Assembly: GCA_028687545.1 (NCBI GenBank)
Contig: JAQTZZ010000048.1
Coordinates: 1 to 31,978, forward strand
DNA: 31,978 nucleotides
Source: Candidatus Wallbacteria bacterium
GTDB taxonomy: Bacteria; Muiribacteriota; JAQTZZ01
Direction of reading: 5' to 3'
This document shows positions 13,045 to 21,896 of the stretch, piece by piece. The number at the start of each line of letters is the position of its first letter. Position 1 is the stretch's first letter. The translations under genes and the position numbers were made by a program. The notes under the pieces were generated by a model, which did no database searches, was not told where the DNA came from, and saw nothing but the letters and a program-made list of their open reading frames with translations.

Positions 13045-15684
13045 TTAATTCAGAAGGACGCAGTAGTTGACAGAGGCACTGAAGCAACAGCCGCACGAAT
13101 CCTCAGTATTCAGGATGAAACGAAAGGCATCGTCAGGGTCCAGGATTTTTCGCAGGCGGGATACTGTGGAGCGGAATGTGCTGGCATCGGTTTCAGGTTC
13201 GAAATTCCTGTTCCAGAGATTGAGATAGAGATAATCAGCGCTGAGTTCTGTCCCTGGGACTGAAACCAGCTCCTGCAGCAGCTTCGCCAGTACCCTTTTC
13301 CTGAAGATCTCGATTTGATTTCCGTCTACATATACACTGGGACTCGTAAAATCCGCGAAAAACTCGAAAGTCCCGGCTTGACTGCGGATTGATTCCGCTT
13401 CATCAGCACTGATGTATTCTGTAGGGTTATCTCTGCGGAGAATTCTGATCTTCTTGGGCTCTTTAAGTTTCTGATCCAGCCAGGAATTGTCCTTTTCGAT
13501 CAATTTCCTGGCTTCAGAGTTTATGGAATCCAGGTCCACCCTGTAGAGGCTGAAATAATCCCCTGCCTTGTCTGCCTCGCCAAGCTTTTCCAATACTGTT
13601 CCCATCAGAAAATTGAAAGTCGTGTAAAGTGCCGGACATTTGCCCTGGAAAAGTTTTTCGACAGTACGCAGTTTCTCCAGAGCTTCTCTAAAACGGCCCA
13701 TCACGATCAGCAACTCGCAATAGGAATCATTCGCTGTGATTTTCCAGCCAAAGTCTTCACTGGCGTCGATCGTTTCCAGGGCTGTCAGAAGATAGTGCTC
13801 TGCTGTCACTGATTCCCCGAGCCTCAGATAGGCTATGCCGATGTCTGCCTGATGCTGTGCAATTTGAAGTGAATGGTCGGAATATTTACAGAGTTCAATA
13901 CATTTGAGGTGACAGTCGATGAAATTCCGCAGATCCCCGGCAAGATAGCTGAGAAGCGCGAGACGGCCGTAAGCTGAAATTTGAAGCGCAGTATCGCCGT
14001 TCTTCTCTCCTATCTTTAAAATCTCCTTTGCCATCAGGGTCGATTCAGCAATTCTGCCCAGCATCATCAGATAATGCCCTTTTGAACTCAAAAGATTCCC
14101 TAATCCGGAAGTTATCCTGTTTTTTTGCATCAGTCCGATCGCCTGCTCTAATTTTTCGAAAGCCAGCCCGAAATTTCCGGAATACCCTGAAAGCCTTGCA
14201 TAGGACACATGATATCTGATGCGCGCCATTGGGTTGTCCGTAAATTCCTGCATCAATGGCAATTCATCCAGAATTTTCCGTGTTTTTTCTGATTCTCCTG
14301 AATCCAGATGACACAAAGCGATCTTGTTGAGCAGCAGGAATCTCTGCTTCTGGTCTCGGGTCTGACTGAGAATCTTATTGTACAGGGAAATCGCTGATTC
14401 GCTGTTGTCTTTGTAGTATTCGACCCCTGCGCTGAAGTATTGACCATAAAATCCGCTGAGGCCTGCAATTTCCACCAAAGCTTCAGGGAATCTGCGTTGC
14501 AGGACCAGCTGGTCGATCAGGACAGCCTTCAGATCCTGCACCCGATAATTGCAGTTGGCAATTTCGCTCCTGATGATCTCAATTAATCCCTGGAATGCTT
14601 CCTGTAAAAAAAGATTCGCAGTACCGAAGTCTGCCAAGGCGTCGATGGCTGTATGCCTCTCACCGGCACTGGTGTAATGGTAATAAATCTCTTCCAGATA
14701 GACAGGTTCCAGGCCAAACCTGCTGCGCAGCAAGTCCGCCGCTTCTTTATGGAACTCGCTGAGCTCGGATTCCTTTATCTTCCCGCGGATGAAATTCTTC
14801 AGGATCTGCAGCAGAAAAATCCTGCCGTGCAGGTCGAATTCCGCCAGACAGAAAACCCTGAGTTTTTCAAGCACAGCGGCTGTGTCATCTTTGGCAACGT
14901 CCCGGATTATCTCCCGGTCAGCTGGAATGCGCAGGACGCAGATCAATTTCAGGATCCGTCTGAAGCCTTCGGCCAGGGAGTCCCAGGCCGGCCATTCCAG
15001 AAGATTACCCAGCACGGTTTGAAGATTTTCGCCATTCTTCAAATCTATCAAAGTCAGGCCGCCCTGCATGAGCTTTGCACAGATTGCCTTGATCGAAAAG
15101 GGGTGACCCTGGGTTAACCTGAAGACGGTTTGTTTTGCATCCGGGGCCGGCGCTTCCAGACCCTGGAATTCAAACAGGGAATCGATCATCACTCCTGTCT
15201 CCTGCTCAGACAGGCCAGGCAATACGCAGGTGAAGATCTCGCCCTTGGTTTCCAGGCTGGTGCGCGGCCTTTCCCTGGAGAAAACCACCAGCCCGCCGGT
15301 CCCGTAACCAGCTGCTTTTTCGAACAAGGCGAGCGCTTGGCTTTCTGTAAACTGGAAGTCATCGATGATCAGCGTAACGCTTTTTTGAGCCAGGAAATCA
15401 AGCAGCTTTCCGGGTTCGGAAAAGGTCTGCGCTTGCCCTTTACCGGTATAAGGCAGAAGGGCTTCAGAGAGAGAGCGGTAAAAATCGGAGGCTGACGTCT
15501 GCCTGCAGTCGAGCTTCACTGCGTTTTTCCTATTCTTCAAAATCTCAGCTTCCAGGGCTTTCGCCACCCAGGTCTTGCCTGATCCGGCCAGGCCTGAAAC
15601 GCAGATGCAGCAAGAACCGGCAGTTCTGTCCATCAGTTGTTTGATGAATTCGGTTCTTGAGGCAGTCTGAAAATTCTTTTTCAT
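13045..15684 (-). CDS. STAND-type ATPase/TPR transcriptional regulator with C-terminal winged helix
   Basis: This 879-residue cytoplasmic protein has P-loop Walker A G-L-A-G-S-G-K-T (31-38) and Walker B V-T-L-I-I-D-D (103-109). A winged-helix-like ATPase lid follows to about residue 330, then a long helical TPR-like region at about 380-720 (blocks such as A-Y-G-R-L-A-L-L-S-Y-L-A-G-D and A-D-I-G-I-A-Y-L-R-L-G). The last 100 residues look like an OmpR/PhoB-type winged helix, with the recognition helix T-F-R-S-T-V-S-R-L-R-K-I-L at about 836-848. The layout resembles MalT/SARP-class signal-integrating regulators, but the DNA-binding domain is C-terminal and of OmpR type rather than LuxR type. The start at 15684 has only a weak ribosome site. 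The ligand is unknown. The 3D-domain gene downstream on the same strand is an obvious candidate target. Confidence 0.85.
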   Translation of the reverse strand: MKKNFQTASRTEFIKQLMDRTAGSCCICVSGLAGSGKTWVAKALEAEILKNRKNAVKLDCRQTSASDFYRSLSEALLPYTGKGQAQTFSEPGKLLDFLAQKSVTLIIDDFQFTESQALALFEKAAGYGTGGLVVFSRERPRTSLETKGEIFTCVLPGLSEQETGVMIDSLFEFQGLEAPAPDAKQTVFRLTQGHPFSIKAICAKLMQGGLTLIDLKNGENLQTVLGNLLEWPAWDSLAEGFRRILKLICVLRIPADREIIRDVAKDDTAAVLEKLRVFCLAEFDLHGRIFLLQILKNFIRGKIKESELSEFHKEAADLLRSRFGLEPVYLEEIYYHYTSAGERHTAIDALADFGTANLFLQEAFQGLIEIIRSEIANCNYRVQDLKAVLIDQLVLQRRFPEALVEIAGLSGFYGQYFSAGVEYYKDNSESAISLYNKILSQTRDQKQRFLLLNKIALCHLDSGESEKTRKILDELPLMQEFTDNPMARIRYHVSYARLSGYSGNFGLAFEKLEQAIGLMQKNRITSGLGNLLSSKGHYLMMLGRIAESTLMAKEILKIGEKNGDTALQISAYGRLALLSYLAGDLRNFIDCHLKCIELCKYSDHSLQIAQHQADIGIAYLRLGESVTAEHYLLTALETIDASEDFGWKITANDSYCELLIVMGRFREALEKLRTVEKLFQGKCPALYTTFNFLMGTVLEKLGEADKAGDYFSLYRVDLDSINSEARKLIEKDNSWLDQKLKEPKKIRILRRDNPTEYISADEAESIRSQAGTFEFFADFTSPSVYVDGNQIEIFRKRVLAKLLQELVSVPGTELSADYLYLNLWNRNFEPETDASTFRSTVSRLRKILDPDDAFRFILNTEDSCGCCFSASVNYCVLLN

Positions 15685-15861
15685 ATCTCAAATGATAACC
15701 TTCAGGATCAGAAATCTCAAAAAGAAAACGGCCGTTTTTTTTGCTTTGATCCTGCAGGCTGCAGTTGCCCATGGGATACCCTGACGGGACTGATCAAAGT
15801 TTCTGATTTGCTGCGGAGAATACTATACAACTGCGATTAAAGCCGGTAAAATTTAACAGCT

Positions 15862-15887
15862 CAGGTTAAATGTTCTAACCTGTTTTT
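15862..15887 (+). terminator. Hairpin plus T5 in the leader of the peptide-binding lipoprotein gene
   Basis: CAGGTTA (15862-15868) and TAACCTG (15876-15882) form a 7-bp stem with a 7-base loop, directly followed by five T. It points toward the gene starting at 15909 and ends 21 bp before it. It could be an attenuator or the end of an upstream transcript. The 224-bp divergent gap before it also contains the palindrome AAAACGGCCGTTTT. Confidence 0.55.
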
Positions 15888-15908
15888 CATTTCAAGCAAG
15901 GGGTGCTC

Positions 15909-17549
15909 ATGAACCATAAGACATTCTTACTTCCAGCCTTTTTTTTGATGATTTTTATTACTGGCTGCGGTTTCAATTCCAGGGAAAACACCGGGAAACC
16001 AAATCTGGAAAGCTCTGCCGAATCAGGGCCGGATCTTTCGCCAAGTTACGGGGATACTCTGATCATCTGTGTTGTCGACCAGCCGAAGACATTGGATCCT
16101 GCTCTGGTTGACGATGAGTATTCGATGCAGATCACCAGCCTGATTTACAACGCTCTGCTGAAAACCGACCAGAACGACAGGCTGTGCGGGGATCTGGCTG
16201 CAGCCTGGGAGGTTTCTGCGGACAAAAAGTCGATCTCCTTCAGACTCAGACCGAATATCAGATGCCATGACGGCAGCAGCTTCACAGCTGAAGACGTGCG
16301 CTACTTCTACTCCAGAGTCATGAACAGAAACCCAGAGCACATGACAGTGTCGATGCAGAATCTGGAAACAGTCGAAGCGGTCTCTGACATGACCGTGACT
16401 CTTCATTTCAGAAAATCAAGCCCTGAAATGTACGACGTAGCAATGCTGGGCATAGTTCCCAGGTCGAGTTTCTCCATGGAGGGCAGTCGCGAAGTCCTGT
16501 CCGAACCTAGAGGGACCGGCCCATTCATGCTCAGGAAATGGGTCCAGGGCGACTTCATACTTCTGGAGTCCTTCAACGACTATTTCAACGGCAGGCCGTT
16601 TCTGAATGGGGTCATGTTCAAATTCATTTCTGATCCGACAGCCGCATACCTGGCTCTCAAGAGAGGAGAAATCGATTTCACTTCAATTTCCACAGATCAA
16701 TACTTGAAGCAATTCGATTCCGAAATGCGCAAAAGGTTCAGTCTGATTCACGTTCCGATCAGGAGAGGGTGCATGACAATAGCCTACAACTGCGAAAGGC
16801 CTCTGCTTTCCAGCCCTGTGATCAGAAAAGCCCTGACTATGTCCGTGGACAGGGATTCCCTGCTGTCAGACGTGTACCAGACGCAGAAAAAAGCGATCAG
16901 CGGCCCCTTTCCTCCGGATTCCTGGCCTTACGACAGCACGATCAAGCCCCTGCCATATGATACTGCGGAAGCCTTGGATCTGCTGAAGAGCGAAGGCATC
17001 ACTGACAGCGACGGCGACGGTCTGCTGGAATACCGCGGGAACAAGATATCCCTGCGCTTCATAGGCGGAGCTTCCGGCGGGGGAAAGGGGTCGCTGATCA
17101 GCCGCAGTTTATGCGAATTCTGGAAGAAGATCGGCCTCTCTGTCAAGCTCGACCCCATGCCGTATAAAGACATGCTCGCAGCTTTCAATTCCGGGGACTT
17201 TGATTTTGCGGAAGATGCATTCGGTTACGATAATTCTTATTTTCTGAAAGGGCGCTGGTATTCCTCGTCAACTCCCCAGAACGGCGGTTTCAACTCATCC
17301 AGATATTCCAGCCAGAGGGCAGACGCCATTATTGACAGTCTGGAAACAGTTTCAGACGAAAGAGTGAGGGTGAAGCTCTACCACGACTTCCACCGCATCC
17401 TTGCAGAGGAACAGCCCGCAATGTTCCTCTGCCCGCTCGGACGCACCTATGTGGTTGACAGCAGATTCAGGGAGATTTCTGCTCCACAGGATGCCATGCT
17501 TGACGATCTTGCACATTGTTTCGTGCCTAAAGGAATGCAGAAACGGTGA
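15909..17549 (+). CDS. Family 5 solute-binding lipoprotein (oligopeptide/dipeptide type)
   Basis: This 546-residue protein has lipobox I-T-G-C (C20). The SBP_bac_5 body includes P-K-T-L-D-P-A-L-V near residue 60, L-A-A-A-W-E-V-S-A-D-K-K-S-I-S-F-R-L-R-P-N and F-T-A-E-D-V-R-Y, the family signature, then G-T-G-P-F. ATG 15909 follows AAGGGG (15898-15903). A GTG at 15903 is in frame but lies on the ribosome site. Such proteins capture peptides, nickel or sugars for Opp/Dpp-type ABC importers. No permease or ATPase genes accompany it, so it is an orphan binding protein that may serve a remote importer or act as a sensor. A terminator-like hairpin in its leader suggests regulated read-through. Confidence 0.92.
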   Translation: MNHKTFLLPAFFLMIFITGCGFNSRENTGKPNLESSAESGPDLSPSYGDTLIICVVDQPKTLDPALVDDEYSMQITSLIYNALLKTDQNDRLCGDLAAAWEVSADKKSISFRLRPNIRCHDGSSFTAEDVRYFYSRVMNRNPEHMTVSMQNLETVEAVSDMTVTLHFRKSSPEMYDVAMLGIVPRSSFSMEGSREVLSEPRGTGPFMLRKWVQGDFILLESFNDYFNGRPFLNGVMFKFISDPTAAYLALKRGEIDFTSISTDQYLKQFDSEMRKRFSLIHVPIRRGCMTIAYNCERPLLSSPVIRKALTMSVDRDSLLSDVYQTQKKAISGPFPPDSWPYDSTIKPLPYDTAEALDLLKSEGITDSDGDGLLEYRGNKISLRFIGGASGGGKGSLISRSLCEFWKKIGLSVKLDPMPYKDMLAAFNSGDFDFAEDAFGYDNSYFLKGRWYSSSTPQNGGFNSSRYSSQRADAIIDSLETVSDERVRVKLYHDFHRILAEEQPAMFLCPLGRTYVVDSRFREISAPQDAMLDDLAHCFVPKGMQKR

Positions 17550-17660
17550 TGTCTGTAATCTTCATCGCAAGAAGATGAAATTGGCTGAAAGTCCTGTCAG
17601 AGTCTCCACAAAATTTAGGCAGAGATTCCTGATTCAAGGGAAATAACAATAAATCCAGCT

Positions 17661-17679
17661 GCCTGAGGGATTTTCAGGC
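17661..17679 (-). terminator. Weak hairpin after the second 3D-domain gene
   Basis: GCCTGA (17661-17666) pairs with TCAGGC (17674-17679) around a 7-base loop. On the minus strand it lies 13 bp past the stop codon and is followed by a T-rich but interrupted stretch. It could act on either convergent transcript. Confidence 0.4.
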
Positions 17680-17691
17680 CTGCTGGTAAAT

Positions 17692-19167
17692 CTATTGCTT
17701 ACCCAGAAAGTCCTTGTACTTGGCGTAGACTTTATCTTTGGTGGCATTGTCGACTCTGTAAACTTCCACCTTGGAATGTGATTGGGCGCAGTTGTTCTCC
17801 ATCCAGGTGACCCATTCGTCCATGTCAGCATAAAGGTCGATGCGGTTGTTGGCATTCACGAAAGCACCGCCTGTGTCATGGGCGAACCAGAAACCGTCAT
17901 GCGTCTCGCCGTTCGGGAGCTTGAGCCCTCGGGATTTCGGGATGAAATAAACGCCTTTGTAAGGCATCTGATTCTTGTTCACAGCCATGGTATGGAAGGA
18001 AACAACCCAGTAGCCGGTAGCTGTGATTCCCTTGCAGCCGTTGGGAGCCAGATTAAAGCGCTTGTTGCCTGCCCAGGTGGCGCAGCGGTCGTCTTTCATG
18101 ATTCCGCTGCCCTGCATGCAGAGACAGGCAAACCATCTGCCGCTCGTTGTGGCAATTTTTGAGCCTGAAGGAGTCAGGATGTCTTTTTTTTCGCTGCCAT
18201 TGTAGCTGACACCGTAAAGAGTTCCTGAAGTCGGAAATCCCTTTTCCCTTGTAGAACAGTAGTAAGTGGGATCCTGATTGCTGAGCTTGGTGAACTGTGA
18301 GACATTGGCAGGGATGTCGCCTTCCGGAACAACATCGGTGTGATTGTTGTCATTGTTACTGCTGTCGTCTGAAATATTGAGATAACTTTTAGAAACCCAG
18401 CCTGTGATGCCCTTGGGGGTAGTGACTTTGCACCAGCCATTGGAGCTTTCCTGTATAGGCACTGTGGCACCACTTGCGAGACAGTCCACGATCTCGTAAC
18501 TGGTTCCCGGACCTTTCCTGACATTCAAACTGGCGGCAGTGACAGTGCCCTGGGAACCTCTGGAGCCATCCTTTACTGCCGTCTGAGAATCATCATCCAG
18601 GTTCACCAGGCTGTCTGGGAGATAACCTGCAGTGCCGTTCAGATCAACCAGATAGAAGTTCCCGCTGATCCCCCTGACAGAAACTCTGGTTCCTGCCTGG
18701 AGCAGTGCCATGGAGCCTGACTGAAAATCAGGTTCCTGCATCAGACAGGCGCCGGTTGAACCTACGACATAGGGGAGAGCTGCATCGAGTTTTTCAACTC
18801 CGGACTCTGACACTGCGTTGATTTTATTCATAATCCGCGCTCCGGACTGACCGCGGTCCGTACCATCGAAGAATCTGCTGAACACGCTGAGTTTCCTGCT
18901 GTCAGTCTGTTCAACCAGATAGCCCATCAACACTTCGCTGATGTCATCCCCTGCGTCAAGTATCAACAGGATCTCAGATGCCAGATGCTCTTCTGCCTGA
19001 TAGGATTCACTGAGCGCATCCTGAACCTCTCCGCCACGTTCTGCAACTGCCTGCAGGGCCATGCGGTTTTCGGCTGCTGTGCTGTAATCGTTGAGAAGTT
19101 CGATCAGGCCGCCTGCCTGGGCTGCCTGGAAAGTGATAAAAAAGCAGAATATTGCTGCATACTTCAT
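17692..19167 (-). CDS. Secreted protein with two SH3-like domains and a 3D domain
   Basis: This 491-residue paralog of the protein at 11711 has a signal peptide (I-F-C-F-F-I-T-F-Q-A-A-Q-A), a helical region (20-130) and an SH3-like segment (133-190). It adds a canonical bacterial SH3b domain (208-266: A-S-L-N-V-R-K-G-P-G-T-S-Y, ending G-W-V-S-K-S-Y-L). A short D/N-rich linker (267-276) follows, then the 3D domain with D424, D431 and D444. SH3b domains bind peptidoglycan cross-bridges. The extra SH3b is the main difference from its paralog, consistent with domain gain or loss after duplication. AGGGGGAAGT precedes the ATG. The upstream minus strand contains TATAAT and TATATAAAG tracts but no certain -35. 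Confidence 0.87.
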   Translation of the reverse strand: MKYAAIFCFFITFQAAQAGGLIELLNDYSTAAENRMALQAVAERGGEVQDALSESYQAEEHLASEILLILDAGDDISEVLMGYLVEQTDSRKLSVFSRFFDGTDRGQSGARIMNKINAVSESGVEKLDAALPYVVGSTGACLMQEPDFQSGSMALLQAGTRVSVRGISGNFYLVDLNGTAGYLPDSLVNLDDDSQTAVKDGSRGSQGTVTAASLNVRKGPGTSYEIVDCLASGATVPIQESSNGWCKVTTPKGITGWVSKSYLNISDDSSNNDNNHTDVVPEGDIPANVSQFTKLSNQDPTYYCSTREKGFPTSGTLYGVSYNGSEKKDILTPSGSKIATTSGRWFACLCMQGSGIMKDDRCATWAGNKRFNLAPNGCKGITATGYWVVSFHTMAVNKNQMPYKGVYFIPKSRGLKLPNGETHDGFWFAHDTGGAFVNANNRIDLYADMDEWVTWMENNCAQSHSKVEVYRVDNATKDKVYAKYKDFLGKQ

Positions 19168-19250
19168 ACTTCCCCCTACACTTACATACTTTATATACTA
19201 CTATAATTATACCTGATATCTGGAAAAAATCAGTAAAAATGATGAAAAAG

Positions 19251-19715
19251 TCATGATTGCTGACCCTGATTATGTTTGCCTTTATCACTGACGGCTTTGT
19301 AAGTATTGAGAAAGTTCGTCAAATTACTGATTACCGTTCTTCCTGACTGGGTATACAGATTGAGATCTGGAGGAGATTTCCTGGCTTCCTCTCCGATGAC
19401 TTTCAGGCTTTCAGAGGCATTGGTGAGTGAAAGTTGCATGGCATCCAGATTGCTTTGCACTGCTATCCTTTCTGACGCCGAATATTCAGACTCCAGCTTG
19501 GAAAGATTTTGCTTGTCAAGGCTGATAAAATGGGCGGCCTTTTTGCGGAAGTCTCTTGTATCCTTCAGATCAATCCTGCCGCTTTTCTCTGTTTTCTCAA
19601 TGATCTTCAATAGTTGATCCAGACCTTTGCTGCCGGTTGTCGAGACAGGTTTTTTATCTGATGCTGCCAGCGTGGAAATGAAGGCCAGGAGAACAAGCAC
19701 AGCCCATTTTTTCAT
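19251..19715 (-). CDS. Small exported helical protein of unknown function
   Basis: This 154-residue protein has a signal peptide (M-K-K-W-A-V-L-V-L-L-A-F-I-S-T-L-A-A-S). The mature region is mainly helical and charged, without cysteines. I do not recognise a family. ATG 19715 is preferred because GGGGGAT lies just before it. The in-frame TTG at 19727 would place the ribosome site inside the gene. It is transcribed in the same direction as the 3D-domain gene, 83 bp upstream of it, so a shared role in the envelope is possible. Confidence 0.7.
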   Translation of the reverse strand: MKKWAVLVLLAFISTLAASDKKPVSTTGSKGLDQLLKIIEKTEKSGRIDLKDTRDFRKKAAHFISLDKQNLSKLESEYSASERIAVQSNLDAMQLSLTNASESLKVIGEEARKSPPDLNLYTQSGRTVISNLTNFLNTYKAVSDKGKHNQGQQS

Positions 19716-19843
19716 TTTATCCCCCAAAAAATCAGAATTGTTTCGCTGATTTTACCATTTTTCAGATTCAATTTCATACTTATTTACTTGTTGTCTCTTT
19801 AAAATAATTGAGTGAAATGATAATCTGCTGAACGGAGTAAAAA

Positions 19844-20659
19844 ATGAAGGCGAATCTGAACGGCAAAACACTTGAAATAGTGGTCTGCATCAAGCAGGTA
19901 CCAGGAACGAGTGAAGTGAAACTAGACCCGAAGACTGGAGTGATGCTCCGCGACGGGGTTGATGCCAAACTGAATCCTTATGATCTGTCGGCGATAGAAA
20001 CTGCGGTCCGCTTGAAAGAATTGACTGGAGCCAGGGTCAGTGTCGTCAGCATGGGGCCGCCTCAGGCCTCTGCCGCGATCAGGGAAGCCTTCATGATGGG
20101 GGCGGATACCGGAGCTCTCTTGACTGACAAGCGTTTCGCCGGAGCTGATGTGCTGGCTACTGCATATACACTTTCGCAGGGGATTATGAAGATTGCGAAA
20201 CCTGACCTGATCATCTGCGGCAAGATGACTACAGATGGAGATACTGCCCAGGTCGGTCCTGAAATTGCCGAATTCCTGGTAATCCCCCATGCCACCAATG
20301 TGCGCCGGATCGTAGAAATTACAGCGGAATCGATTACTGTGGAGCAGGAGTTCAGCCATGCCCTGGAAACTGTAAGAATTGAATTTCCCTGTTTGATTAC
20401 TGTGGAGCGGAGTATTTATCAGCCGCGCCTGCCGTCTTACAGACTGAAGCTTGCGACAGCAGAACGCGAGATCAGGATGCTGACTCTGGCTGACCTGAAT
20501 GATCCGGATGAACTGCATTACGGACTGAACGGCTCACCTACTTCTGTTTTGAAGGTGTTTCCGCCTGTATCAGACGTGCACCAGGAAATCTGGGAGGGCA
20601 ACAGCGGGGAACTGGCTGAAAAGTTGAGCAGAAAAATGAGGGAACTGAAATTTTTATAA
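19844..20659 (+). CDS. etfB: Electron transfer flavoprotein beta subunit
   Basis: This 271-residue protein opens with the EtfB start V-V-C-I-K-Q-V-P-G-T and has L-N-P-Y-D-L-S-A-I-E-T-A near residue 45. V-V-S-M-G-P-P-Q-A and T-A-Y-T-L-S-Q-G-I follow, then D-G-D-T-A-Q-V-G-P-E-I-A-E-F-L at about 125-139. The D-G-D-T-A-Q-V-G-P-E-I-A block and its length fit the group of Etfs that partner with anaerobic flavin-based bifurcating dehydrogenases. EtfB binds FAD or AMP at the interface with EtfA. GGAG precedes the ATG. It is the first gene of an operon with etfA and an FAD dehydrogenase, matching the lctB-lctC-lctD order of Acetobacterium-type lactate dehydrogenase. Confidence 0.95.
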   Translation: MKANLNGKTLEIVVCIKQVPGTSEVKLDPKTGVMLRDGVDAKLNPYDLSAIETAVRLKELTGARVSVVSMGPPQASAAIREAFMMGADTGALLTDKRFAGADVLATAYTLSQGIMKIAKPDLIICGKMTTDGDTAQVGPEIAEFLVIPHATNVRRIVEITAESITVEQEFSHALETVRIEFPCLITVERSIYQPRLPSYRLKLATAEREIRMLTLADLNDPDELHYGLNGSPTSVLKVFPPVSDVHQEIWEGNSGELAEKLSRKMRELKFL

Positions 20660-20708
20660 AGTATTCATCATTTAAAATAAAGCACTCAAGATTTTGCGGG
20701 AAATAAGC

Positions 20709-21896
20709 ATGGCTAAAATCATTATTCATCAGCAGAAAATCAAAGACAGCGCCGCATTGATCAGTCTCTGCCCGTTTGCAGCGATCGAGCTCGTGATGGG
20801 CAGGCTGGAGATCAATTCAGGCTGCAAAATGTGCCGGATCTGTCTGAAAAAGGGACCTGCGGGAGTGTTCGAACTGGTCGAGGAAGAAAGGAAGACTGTA
20901 GACAAGAGCGCCTGGCGCGGGATAGCTGTTTACGCTGACCGCACCTATGGACACATCCATCCCGTGACCCTGGAACTGATCGGCAAAGCCCGCGAAATGG
21001 CCGCCAGGATCGGGCATCCCGTTTACTGCCTGCTGATCGGCGGAAGCGGGGAAGAAGCCGTTGAACTGCTGCATTATGGAGTGGATGAAGTTTTCAGATA
21101 CGATGATCCGGAGCTTCAGAATTTCAGGATCGAACCGTTTGCTGCAGTGTTCGAGGATTTCATCGGGAAAATCAAACCGGCTGTGATGCTGGTGGGAGGC
21201 ACCGAGATCGGCAGGTCGCTTGCCCCCCGCATGGCGGCCCGTTTCCGCACCGGCCTCACCGCTGACTGCACGGTTCTCGACATCCAGCCTGACACAGACC
21301 TGGATCAGATCAGGCCGGCTTTTGGCGGCAACATCATGGCCCATATCCGGACTCCCAGGCACAGGCCTCAGTTCGCTACAGTCAGATACAAGATTTTTTC
21401 CGCTCCGGAGCGGATGGACAAGATTACTGGAAAGATCAATGAGTGCCGGATTGCAAAGGAAAAACTCGGGTCACGGATCAGGCTGCTTGAGCGGCAGCCT
21501 AAACCTAAAGCCAGGGGAATCGAAGACGCTGAAATTCTGGTGGTGGCAGGGCGCGGGTTTAAAAAACAGGACGACCTCCGGCTGATCCGGGAGCTGGCTT
21601 TGGCACTCAACGCTGAAATCGCGGCTACCAGGCCTCTGATCGAAGCAGGCTGGGCTGACCCCAGGACTCAGATCGGATTGAGCGGCAGGACAGTGAAACC
21701 GAAACTGATCGTCACTTGTGGAGTGTCGGGATCTGTCCAGTTCGTGGCAGGCATGAAAAATTCGACCTGCATCGTGGCCATCAACCAGGACAGGCACGCT
21801 CCGATCATGCAAGTGGCGCATTACGGGATAATCGGAAATATCTATGAAGTAATCCCGGACTTCATAGAGAAAACAGGGAAAAGCAGGATGGATTGA
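20709..21896 (+). CDS. etfA: Electron transfer flavoprotein alpha subunit with one-cluster ferredoxin-like N-terminus
   Basis: This 395-residue protein starts at ATG 20709 after GCGGGA. An N-terminal ferredoxin-like segment keeps four cysteines, C21 (L-C-P-F), C39, C42 and C45 (C-K-M-C-R-I-C). These are the ligands of a single [4Fe-4S] cluster made from one CxxCxxC and the opposite C-P. The second cluster's cysteines are absent (G49 replaces the usual Cys before P50). An EtfA N-domain follows, then the C-terminal FAD domain with [26 protein letters not shown] and [11 protein letters not shown] binding looks intact. The stop shares one base with the start of the dehydrogenase gene (TGATG). Confidence 0.95.
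   Translation: MAKIIIHQQKIKDSAALISLCPFAAIELVMGRLEINSGCKMCRICLKKGPAGVFELVEEERKTVDKSAWRGIAVYADRTYGHIHPVTLELIGKAREMAARIGHPVYCLLIGGSGEEAVELLHYGVDEVFRYDDPELQNFRIEPFAAVFEDFIGKIKPAVMLVGGTEIGRSLAPRMAARFRTGLTADCTVLDIQPDTDLDQIRPAFGGNIMAHIRTPRHRPQFATVRYKIFSAPERMDKITGKINECRIAKEKLGSRIRLLERQPKPKARGIEDAEILVVAGRGFKKQDDLRLIRELALALNAEIAATRPLIEAGWADPRTQIGLSGRTVKPKLIVTCGVSGSVQFVAGMKNSTCIVAINQDRHAPIMQVAHYGIIGNIYEVIPDFIEKTGKSRMD

Noticed and set aside
15725-15741. AAAACGGCCGTTTT plus T-run as terminator
   Set aside because: It is a palindrome without a loop. A real hairpin would lose its central GC pairs, so I do not call it a terminator.
19922-20518. 198-codon minus-strand ORF opposite etfB
   Set aside because: It is fully inside etfB, a strongly conserved gene. 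No ribosome site or recognisable domain is present.
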